A stretch of 64,000 bases of DNA from an uncultured Anaerolineae bacterium (GTDB taxonomy: Bacteria > Chloroflexota > Anaerolineae > Promineifilales > Promineifilaceae): contig CAJQMR010000037.1 in the NCBI GenBank assembly GCA_905479495.1, positions 62,001-126,000 of the forward strand, in the 5' to 3' direction. The notes beneath the pieces are model-generated. The model searched no databases. It saw only the letters and a program-made list of their open reading frames with translations, and had not been told where the DNA came from. A program made the position numbers and the translations under genes. Each line of letters starts with the position of its first letter. Within the stretch, counting starts at the first letter, position 1. Positions 51,123 to 59,028 of this stretch are shown piece after piece.

Positions 51123-53753
51123 TTATAAATCGGCGCGGGGAAGCGCAAAATAAAAAGTGGCCCCCTGGTTAACTTTTCCTTCAGCCCAGGTACGGCCGTT
51201 GTGTCGATTGATGATTTGACGCACGTTAGCCAGACCAATCCCAGTCCCTTCAAATTCATCGACGTGATGCAAGCGTTGAAAGACGCCAAAGAGTTTATCC
51301 ACGTAGGCCATATCAAATCCCACGCCGTTGTCGCGGATAAAAAATGTGACTTCTTTGTCACTCGCCTGGCTGCCAATTTCGATCTCTGCGGGGGTGCGCC
51401 CTTGCGTGAATTTTAAAGCATTGGAGATGAGATTAACCAAGACCTGCCGCAGCATTGCCCGGTCGGCGTTGACGGTTGGCAGGTCGGCAACCTGCCAACG
51501 TATCGGGCGGTCTCTCGTTTCTAACTCAAATTCCTGAATGATTTCTTGAACCAAAATGGTGAGGTCAATCAACGTTCTGGACAGGTCACTGCGCCCCATC
51601 CGGGAAAAGGTGAGCAGATCATCAATGAGTTGGCCCATACGCTTGGCAGAGTCAGAAATAGTAATCATGTAGTGCTGTGCCTGTGCATCAAGCGCCCCCT
51701 CCGTGTTTTTTTGCAGCAGTTCCAGAAAGCCATCAATATGGCGCAGGGGTGCTCTCAGGTCATGCGAAACCGAGTAGGCAAACGCCTCGAGCTCTTTGTT
51801 GACCGCTTCCAATTGGGCGGTGCGTTCATGGACGCGCTGTTCAAGCTCTTGGTTGAGCTGGCGAATCTGTTCTTCTGCCTGTTTGCGCTCGGTAATGTCA
51901 CGGGCCAAAGAAACTGCATACCAGCGGTCGCCCAGCCAGAACGGGCGCACACGGACTTCAACTGGGAACACTTCCCCATCTTTCCGGCGATGCCGCGTTT
52001 CAAAGGTAAGCATTTCTCCGGTACTCAGCCGCTGTCTGTTCTGGTCAATGTAGGCGAGATCTGGACCGGCATCAAACTCATGGATTGTTGCCCCTACCAA
52101 TTCCTCGCGGCTATAACCCAGACTCGTGCAAGCCTGGCGGTTTACATCTAGAATTGTTCCTACTTCGTCGCTGTTGTGTAAAAATATGGCATCGGCTGCG
52201 TGGTCCACAACGTTACGGTAGCGGATTTCGCTTTCACGTAGGGTTTCCTCGGCTTGTTTCCGGGTGAGTAGATGACCCAACGTTGTGGCATATAGCCGCA
52301 AAATCTCCAGCCGACGTCCCCTGATAGGCTGGCCTGTGAACAGGTTGTCAACATGGAGAACGCCGATCACTTCGTCGCCATCCCATAGTGCAGCTGCGGC
52401 CGTTTCCCCTTTACCCACTTCCTGGCCCAGGTGATCGCGCAAAGGAAGATGCTCGACTAAAGCTGCTGGTTCCTTTTGAGAGAAAACGCGCCACGATAAT
52501 CCTTCCTGCCTGAACTCAACTTGCGCATCTCGCTCGTCGCGCAGTTCGCCATGTTCATCGGTCCCAAACGAACCGCGCATGATGCCCAGCTGTTCCTCAA
52601 TGAACCAGATACTGACGCGGTCAAATCCCAGGCGTGACCGCCCCAATTGAACGGCCTGTCGGCATAAGTCATCGGGCGATTTGGCCTTAGAGAGCTGGTT
52701 GGTGACTTCCTGCAATGCGGCTAACAGTTTGTTGAATTGTAATTCAGCCTCACGATTACGCAGAAAGGCTGCTTCTACCTGCTTGCGTTCGGTAATGTCT
52801 AGCAGTGTGCCGATCACGCCGATTTTTCCACGATACTCGATCCGGCGCCCATGCACGTCAACATTGATCACTGAACCATCTTTACGCAAGCCTCGGAAAT
52901 CATAATGGAAGGTCTCCTCTTCGCCTTCGATGCGGCGGCGGAGGTTCTCAGCTACCAGGGGCCTGTCTTCTGCATAAACCAGGTCCATTGGGCCAAGTTT
53001 ATCGGTCATTTCTTCCACTTCATAACCGAATATGTGTGCCAGGGCTGGATTTATGTAGCGAAACAGGTTTTTCTGGATGAGGTAGATGCCAGTAAGGGAG
53101 GATTCGGCCACTAGGCGAAAGCGTTCGTTGCTCTCATGGAGTTTTTCTTCGGTTTTGCGTTTGCTTTCTTGCAGTTCACGGAACAGCACAAGATTGGTCC
53201 AGGCATCAACTAGCCGCCGACCGATTTCTTGAAAAAGTTGCACTTCTGGCATCGTCCAAACACGGGGATAGGCACATTGGTGCATTTCAAAGACCCAGGG
53301 TTTGCACGACTTTGGGAACAAGGCCACGGCGATAATTGATTGAACGCTGTGCTTATGGGCACGTTCCGCTGGAACCTGATGTGCAGACCCTTGATGAAAT
53401 TGTATTGGACCAGCGGCATCCAGCAGAATTTGTGAAACGGCCGCATTTTCTGGGCTTTGTGGTAGTTCCAATCCAGTAGGCACGTCGCTGGGATATTCCG
53501 GTTGGGCGCGATCCATCAGCAATTGCCAGCTAGCTGCTTCTGGGTCGCAGGGACATGCCAGCCAAGCTCGGTCGCAGTCGAAGATCGACAAAAGCTTGTC
53601 AAATACGTTACTCAGCGCTTGTTCCTGATCGGTTGTTCCCTGCAAGGCGTCGTTGACCTTGTCCAGGTTTTCCAAAAACCAACGTAGTGTCTGTTGGTTC
53701 TGCGCTGCTTGTTTGCGCTTGGCAATTTCGGTCTGTGATTGTTTGTTGCTCAT
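51123..53753 (-). CDS. cytosolic PAS/GAF sensor histidine kinase
   Basis: 876 residues with no membrane helix. Order: a GAF-like domain (about 40-190; FPKSCKPWVFEMHQC), PAS 1 (about 205-325; SLTGIYLIQKNLFRYINPAL), GAF 2 (about 350-500; SRLGFDRVSIWFIEEQLG), PAS 2 (about 505-625) and a coiled coil. Then comes HisKA with the phospho-His in YSVSHDLRAPLRH (about 664), and the HATPase (DNGVGFDMAY, GTGIGLANVRQIINRHNG). It autophosphorylates on signals sensed in the cytosol. The nearest candidate partner is the single-domain response regulator upstream. Starts with MSNKQSQTEIAKRK. Confidence 0.93.
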   Translation of the reverse strand: MSNKQSQTEIAKRKQAAQNQQTLRWFLENLDKVNDALQGTTDQEQALSNVFDKLLSIFDCDRAWLACPCDPEAASWQLLMDRAQPEYPSDVPTGLELPQSPENAAVSQILLDAAGPIQFHQGSAHQVPAERAHKHSVQSIIAVALFPKSCKPWVFEMHQCAYPRVWTMPEVQLFQEIGRRLVDAWTNLVLFRELQESKRKTEEKLHESNERFRLVAESSLTGIYLIQKNLFRYINPALAHIFGYEVEEMTDKLGPMDLVYAEDRPLVAENLRRRIEGEEETFHYDFRGLRKDGSVINVDVHGRRIEYRGKIGVIGTLLDITERKQVEAAFLRNREAELQFNKLLAALQEVTNQLSKAKSPDDLCRQAVQLGRSRLGFDRVSIWFIEEQLGIMRGSFGTDEHGELRDERDAQVEFRQEGLSWRVFSQKEPAALVEHLPLRDHLGQEVGKGETAAAALWDGDEVIGVLHVDNLFTGQPIRGRRLEILRLYATTLGHLLTRKQAEETLRESEIRYRNVVDHAADAIFLHNSDEVGTILDVNRQACTSLGYSREELVGATIHEFDAGPDLAYIDQNRQRLSTGEMLTFETRHRRKDGEVFPVEVRVRPFWLGDRWYAVSLARDITERKQAEEQIRQLNQELEQRVHERTAQLEAVNKELEAFAYSVSHDLRAPLRHIDGFLELLQKNTEGALDAQAQHYMITISDSAKRMGQLIDDLLTFSRMGRSDLSRTLIDLTILVQEIIQEFELETRDRPIRWQVADLPTVNADRAMLRQVLVNLISNALKFTQGRTPAEIEIGSQASDKEVTFFIRDNGVGFDMAYVDKLFGVFQRLHHVDEFEGTGIGLANVRQIINRHNGRTWAEGKVNQGATFYFALPRADL

Positions 53754-53988
53754 TTCAAGTTCTCGTTATCTGCGTCTTTTAAAGGGTTTTAAAGAAATGG
53801 CATGGAGTACCTGGAGGATGTGGCCGATTGCTCATACAATGCAAACTACCTAGGAGGCTTTGCTGATGCCTTCTATTATGTTTGGGGGCTTCTATTATCT
53901 ATCTTAGCGGAAATAGGGTAGGGAAGACAAGGGGAACGGCCGTTTCCCGAGAGTGCCTCTTAACTGCTTATTGGCGCTCGTTCAATGT

Positions 53989-54384
53989 TTAGGAAGAAGG
54001 GCGGTTAAAGCGGATGGCTAGTTGGTTTAACTGAGAGTAGCTAATTGGCTTCAAAAAAACAAAATCTGCCTGGGACTGCAATGACGATGCCAGCAACGCA
54101 TCGGCTGTAGCCAATATCACCCGAGTATCAGTCAGCCGTCTATCGGAACGTATCTGGTTCAACAGCTTTTCGCCATCGATTCCGGGAAGGTGCAGATCCA
54201 GAACAACCACTTTGGGGATCACCTCGCCCAGCCGTTTTCCTGCTTTTGTGCCATCCTGGATAGACTCCGTATAATAACCAGCTTGTTCCAATGCGGTTGT
54301 AAAAACCAGATTCTGATCCTTATTGTCTTCAATAATGATAGCTAAGGGCTTGGCAATAGGCTTTGTATCCAGGTTGATATTCAT
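53989..54384 (-). CDS. single-domain response regulator
   Basis: 131 residues, only a receiver: acidic pair in AIIIEDNKDQN, phospho-Asp63 in VVVLDLHLPGIDG, Thr in ILATADA and Lys in FVFLKPISY. No output domain, so it passes signals by protein contact or serves as a phosphate relay. It is placed between two histidine kinases, 73 bases after the membrane kinase. AAGGA lies before the ATG. Confidence 0.93.
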   Translation of the reverse strand: MNINLDTKPIAKPLAIIIEDNKDQNLVFTTALEQAGYYTESIQDGTKAGKRLGEVIPKVVVLDLHLPGIDGEKLLNQIRSDRRLTDTRVILATADALLASSLQSQADFVFLKPISYSQLNQLAIRFNRPSS

Positions 54385-54457
54385 TCAGTGATCCTTATTT
54401 GACTTGAGCACCCTCCGCGAAGGGCGAATGCGCTGCCATTTATGGCGAAACGGTTGC

Positions 54458-55837
54458 CTAATGACTGTTCGATACGGTGCTGCTTGTAACGGAGTGGCTC
54501 ATCGTTGTTTGCAAGGGCAAAATGATGGTAAATGTGCTGCCGCTGCCAACCTTGCTCTCTACATGAACTGTGCCATTCATGGCTGTCGTTAGCTGATTCA
54601 CAATGGATAAGCCCAGTCCAACACCGCCAAATTCTCGCCTTGTTGTTTCGTCTGCCCGGCGAAACGGTTCAAAAATGTAAGCCAGTGTTTCCTCTGAGAT
54701 GCCAATACCGGTATCCTGAACCTGTAACAGCCAATGAGCCTCATTTTCCTTGCGAACGCAGATGTGAACATATCCAGACCTGGTGAATTTTATGGCGTTG
54801 ACAACCAGATTAGATAAACATTGTTCGACTCTTTCTTGGTCACCTATCAAAAAGTCTGGCAAATCTGGGTGAACGTCAACTTTTAAATCTAACCCTTTGC
54901 GTTCTGCCAGCAGCAAACATTGTGAATACACTTTCTGGACCAATGTTTTAGGTGAGAATTGTTCTTTTTTCAGGCGTAGCTGCCCGGATTCAATTTGAGA
55001 TTGGTCTAAAAGTTCGGCAAAAACCTGCTGTAGCGCCTGTGAATTATTGACGATGCGCTGGGTAATGTCTTGCTGTGCCGGGGTCAGGGGGCCATAAATG
55101 TTTTGATCCAGCATCTCTGACATACCCATCAAAGCGCCCAGGGGTGTTCGTAATTCATGGCTGATACGGGCAATGAGTTGGGATTTGAATTCGTTGGCCT
55201 CGGTTGCTTTTTGGGCCAGAATCTGTGTCTCCTCAATTTTTAGGGCTAGCTCTTTTTCATTGCGGCGCGCGCGCTCTAAGGCTCGTCGCAAACTATTAAT
55301 GACCAGGGAAAGCAAGCCAACAACGCCGATAACCACCACAGAAAATTCGATCCAAAAGGTGGCCAGGGTAGCGTAAGTGGCAGCTGGCGGCATCAAGCCA
55401 AGCTCTTCTGCATAATACATCCAGCCGGTCACGGCAATTGACAGCAAACCAAAGACGATCCCGGCACGGGACCCCAGGAGCAGTTCGGCAATTAGAATGA
55501 TGCCGAAATAGGCAGACATGGTTGAACCGCGAAAACCCCCGGCCTCATACGTGCCATAAGAGACCACCGCCCACAGCGTGAACGATAGGAGAAATCCGGC
55601 CAGATAGACCTGCCCGCGCCGCAGTAACATGAGCATTAACAATGCCCATATTCCCAAAAATAGCTCGATCAAAATACGGCCGATTTCCGGTGTCAACAAA
55701 AAGGCTGGCACGCTAAATATCATCACCAAAACCATGACGGTAATGAGAATGATATGCAGCAGCCGGGCAATACGTGTCTTTTCTTCATCATTGGCAAAAA
55801 CTGGTGGGGCAATCCAGCTGCGCAGTTGGGCTAACAT
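54458..55837 (-). CDS. membrane sensor histidine kinase
   Basis: 459 residues. The N-terminal half has about six membrane helices (from LLHIILITVMVLVMIFSV) without a large outer domain, the MASE-like layout. HisKA follows with the phospho-His in ARISHELRTPLGALMG (about 225), then an HATPase with NLVVNAIKFT, DTGIGISEETLAYIFEPF and GVGLGLSIVNQL. It probably passes phosphate to the response regulator immediately downstream. Its ATG overlaps the stop of the glycosyltransferase gene by seven bases. Confidence 0.93.
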   Translation of the reverse strand: MLAQLRSWIAPPVFANDEEKTRIARLLHIILITVMVLVMIFSVPAFLLTPEIGRILIELFLGIWALLMLMLLRRGQVYLAGFLLSFTLWAVVSYGTYEAGGFRGSTMSAYFGIILIAELLLGSRAGIVFGLLSIAVTGWMYYAEELGLMPPAATYATLATFWIEFSVVVIGVVGLLSLVINSLRRALERARRNEKELALKIEETQILAQKATEANEFKSQLIARISHELRTPLGALMGMSEMLDQNIYGPLTPAQQDITQRIVNNSQALQQVFAELLDQSQIESGQLRLKKEQFSPKTLVQKVYSQCLLLAERKGLDLKVDVHPDLPDFLIGDQERVEQCLSNLVVNAIKFTRSGYVHICVRKENEAHWLLQVQDTGIGISEETLAYIFEPFRRADETTRREFGGVGLGLSIVNQLTTAMNGTVHVESKVGSGSTFTIILPLQTTMSHSVTSSTVSNSH

Positions 55838-57141
55838 GGCACCATCCTCTGGCTAACCTGCTGGTAAACCTGGACGGTTTCGGCTGCCATGCGTTCAGCG
55901 GAAAATGTGGCGTGAACGGCCGTACGTCCCCGTTGGGTATATTCCTGGCGCATCTTGGTATTATTCAGCAAGGTGGCTAGCTTCTCAGACAGGTCCACAG
56001 CGTCTTCTGGTATGTGCAGTAACCCACCGCCCGTTGCTGCTAAAAGCTCCGGGAAAGCACCATGCGCTGGCTGCACCACTGAAACACCACTGGCCAACGC
56101 TTCCAAAACGGGCAACCCTTTGGGATCGCGGTAGATGGTTGGTACCGAAAAGACATCCAGGCTTTGCAAAAAGTCCAACTTTTGCTGTCTGTCTACCGTG
56201 CCGATGATTTCCACCTGCTCTTCGACCCCGGCCTGCTTGGCCCGGCGGCGAATGTCATCTACATAGGCGGCGTGTGCTTTACTCAGATAACCAGCGGCTC
56301 TAAGCCGCAATCCGGGGAATTGTCCCGATTTGTACAGGCGAATAAAGGCCTCTACCAGAAGATGCAGCCCTTTTTCCGGTGAAATACGGGCCAGGTACCC
56401 AATAGTTAAAGGGGTTCCAGGCAGTTTTCCGTTAAGTGCCTGGTAATCCTCAAGGGCAATCCCTGGCCTGACCAGCGTGATTTTGGCCGGATCAATGCCA
56501 ATCAGATTGCCGAAATAGTCTGCGTAATATTGACTGATGGCAATAAAATGGTCGATATGAGCAGCATTTTTGCGAATTAAGTCAATGGCCTGCTTGCGGT
56601 AAGATTTAGGCAGACCATCAAGAAAAATGTCTTCTCCGTGCAGGCCACAAACAACAGGCACGTTTAGCGCTTTTTTAATGGCCGGTACCGGCCCAGAAAT
56701 GAGTGTGTTGGTGACATGTACCAGATCTGGCTGTAAATCATTTTTGAGCCAGTACACCATTTCATCGAGCAGCGCTTTTTGGTTGCCTGCTTCTCCACGC
56801 AGCATGGAGAGGGTCAATTCGGCATTTTGGACTGGATCTACAGCGGAGCCAACGTCGAAGTGGGGCATGAGGCGAATGAGCGCCTGGGAACCGGCCAGCC
56901 TCATGAGTTTGTCACGCCAGAAGGAAGGGCGAGGATAACGCTGCAGCAAATAAGCTTCGATGCCACCATAAAAGACATGATTTTCACTGACGCTGTCCTC
57001 ATCGACCCGCAGCGGTGTATACATGGGGATCATGCAGGCATCGTGACCGAGCGATTTCATGGCGGCAACTAAGGTGTTATCGCGCATGCAGCTGCCACAG
57101 TACATATTGGCAGCGCCCGTGGCCAGATAAGCATACCTCAT
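55831..57141 (-). CDS. glycosyltransferase family 4
   Basis: 436 residues, GT-B fold. The N-terminal half has CGSCMRDNTLVAAMKSLGHD and LVHVTNTLISGPVPAIK, and the C-terminal half LTIGYLARISPEKGLHLLVEAF and the nucleotide-sugar segment DPKGLPVLEALASGVSVVQPAHGAFPE, with the family's EX7E spacing. It moves a sugar from a nucleotide donor to an unknown acceptor. It is coupled to the methyltransferase upstream (ATGA overlap) and to the histidine kinase downstream (seven-base overlap). Confidence 0.92.
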   Translation of the reverse strand: MRYAYLATGAANMYCGSCMRDNTLVAAMKSLGHDACMIPMYTPLRVDEDSVSENHVFYGGIEAYLLQRYPRPSFWRDKLMRLAGSQALIRLMPHFDVGSAVDPVQNAELTLSMLRGEAGNQKALLDEMVYWLKNDLQPDLVHVTNTLISGPVPAIKKALNVPVVCGLHGEDIFLDGLPKSYRKQAIDLIRKNAAHIDHFIAISQYYADYFGNLIGIDPAKITLVRPGIALEDYQALNGKLPGTPLTIGYLARISPEKGLHLLVEAFIRLYKSGQFPGLRLRAAGYLSKAHAAYVDDIRRRAKQAGVEEQVEIIGTVDRQQKLDFLQSLDVFSVPTIYRDPKGLPVLEALASGVSVVQPAHGAFPELLAATGGGLLHIPEDAVDLSEKLATLLNNTKMRQEYTQRGRTAVHATFSAERMAAETVQVYQQVSQRMVPC

Positions 57142-57809
57142 GGTGATTTACCCTTTTGGGCCAGGATAATTTCTACCGGTAGGCCCCACATTGACAGTGC
57201 AGCGACGTCTTGGATGTTAAATCCGGCGGTGGTGAGATCGGTTTGGGCGTAAATGGGGCGGCAATCGACGGCGACGGGCATTTTTTCGTGGAACCATTCG
57301 TAAATTTTTACGGCCGTTCCAGCTTTCTTCACCATCGACACCACAGACAGACGCCCCCCGGGCCGCAACACACGATAACATTGATCCAGGACGATGGGGA
57401 TTTCAGGCGAGTCAAACAGTTCCAGCGTGAAGCTCATAAATACGCCATCAAACTCGCCAGCGGCAAAGGGCAGTGCTGCGGCATCGCCAACGCGTAAATC
57501 GACGCGATCTAGCAAGCCGGCCTGACGTAGTCTCTCCCGGGCAATCGTTAACATGCCCTCGGACAGATCGATGCCAGACACGTTGCCAGTCTCTCCCACA
57601 GCCTGAGCCAACGCCAGCATACAATGCCCAGTGCCAAAGCCAATTTCCAATATGCGTTCACCGGGGCGTGCCGCCAGTTTTTGCAAACCAATGTCGCGGT
57701 ACTTCTTTTCGGTGCTGCCCGCAATGATGTCATACCAGCGACTCAACCGATCGTAGTTGGCCCTGGCTTTCTCTTTAGAGCGTACGACCCGACTGACAGG
57801 CATGCTCAT
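57138..57809 (-). CDS. UbiE-like SAM-dependent methyltransferase
   Basis: 223 residues. Starts with a region KARANYDRLSRWYDIIAG typical of UbiE/COQ5-like enzymes; motif I is ILEIGFGTGHCMLALAQ, and later parts read GIDLSEGMLTIAR and FDGVFMSFTLELFD. A lipid or quinone-type acceptor is plausible but not shown. It is the first gene of a three-gene overlapping unit with the GT4 and the histidine kinase. Confidence 0.88.
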   Translation of the reverse strand: MSMPVSRVVRSKEKARANYDRLSRWYDIIAGSTEKKYRDIGLQKLAARPGERILEIGFGTGHCMLALAQAVGETGNVSGIDLSEGMLTIARERLRQAGLLDRVDLRVGDAAALPFAAGEFDGVFMSFTLELFDSPEIPIVLDQCYRVLRPGGRLSVVSMVKKAGTAVKIYEWFHEKMPVAVDCRPIYAQTDLTTAGFNIQDVAALSMWGLPVEIILAQKGKSP

Positions 57810-58032
57810 AAAAACCTTCCTTTGGGTGTGAGAACGCTCCCCCTCTCACCTGGTGTGTGGGCCGTTTTGGAGAAGTTGATGCTAAACGGCCGTTTCCCTT
57901 TCGCGTCAACACACCCCATACAAACAGTACAGGGAAGGACACCACTTAAAGGGTATCAGTGACAACGACGAAAAGTCAATCGGGTCACCTGCAAACTTAC
58001 TACAAACTTTTTTGATATAGGTGGGACTTGGG

Positions 58033-58929
58033 TTATTTTGCGGCCAATAACCATGCCTTCAGCGGATCATGAATAGCAATATCCTCTACCTGAGTGGGAT
58101 CCAAAGAACGTTCTTCATAGGTGAGACAAACGAGATCGTTTAGGGCCTTGGCACGGCGTGCGGCTGGCACAGATTGGTGCAAATTGTAGGGGTAGTTGTA
58201 ATCGGGCGGTAAGTTGCAAATCCGCTGAGGATCTAGTTTGGCAATCAACAAGGCGCTCCAGACAGCCTGATGCAGGAAAACTTTATGGCGCACATCCTGG
58301 CAAGCGGCCTTTTGATAAGCTTCATCGTTCACCAACGCCGTAAAATAGGCGAGCCATTGACGGAGCAGCCCCCTGGCTGGATTGATGGCAAAGGCGTGGG
58401 AGTTAAAATAGGCTCGAATGCGCTGCATGCCTACAAACGTTTCGACGGTACGTTGAACCTCAGTCAGCCCCACCGTTTCATAGATTTTTTGCCAAAAAGT
58501 GTCCAGCGGTTCCTCGGCTAGCAGCCCCACATTTTTAATATGCACAGGCCTTACGGCCGTATCAAATGATTGGCCCAAATCGAATAAAACCGGTGGTTTA
58601 ACAACCAAACAAGTGGGATCGATCCAGATCAACGATTGCACTGTTGGCGGAGCCATTTCTTCTGCCTGGGCACAGGCAAACACTTTGTCGGCAAAGTAAT
58701 AAGGTTTTAGGGTGTCTGGTATGTTTAGCGGGAGAATATGGACATTGGCGCTGGCCAAATTTTGGCAAGGTGCCGCTTGGGGATTGGCTTCAAAAAGCCA
58801 GATAGGATAGTCACTCAGGACACCGCCAAAGGTGCGAATACTGTTGATGAGAACACGCGCGTCGTCTCTTTCGCCAGATGAGCGAACCATCGTTAAGAAT
58901 ATTGCTTGATCTGCGGGTATTTTGTCCAT
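58033..58929 (-). CDS. hypothetical protein, possible glycosyltransferase-like fold
   Basis: 298 residues, not firmly recognised. AIFLTMVRSSGERDDARVL and SLIWIDPTCLVVKPPVLFDL look like GT-A nucleotide-diphospho-sugar transferases, where a DxD-like acidic site binds metal (here WIDPT). GGGAG precedes the chosen ATG; the frame extends 25 codons upstream. It follows the GT39-type gene, so a joint role in glycan assembly is possible. Confidence 0.55.
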   Translation of the reverse strand: MDKIPADQAIFLTMVRSSGERDDARVLINSIRTFGGVLSDYPIWLFEANPQAAPCQNLASANVHILPLNIPDTLKPYYFADKVFACAQAEEMAPPTVQSLIWIDPTCLVVKPPVLFDLGQSFDTAVRPVHIKNVGLLAEEPLDTFWQKIYETVGLTEVQRTVETFVGMQRIRAYFNSHAFAINPARGLLRQWLAYFTALVNDEAYQKAACQDVRHKVFLHQAVWSALLIAKLDPQRICNLPPDYNYPYNLHQSVPAARRAKALNDLVCLTYEERSLDPTQVEDIAIHDPLKAWLLAAK

Positions 58930-59028
58930 AATGGCTCCCAAAGCAAACGAATCTAAGGGTATAGATACCTGGATAGTATACAAATTGGCCTTTACCTGGG
59001 TCAACTTTTTATGGCTGGCACGAGGCGC

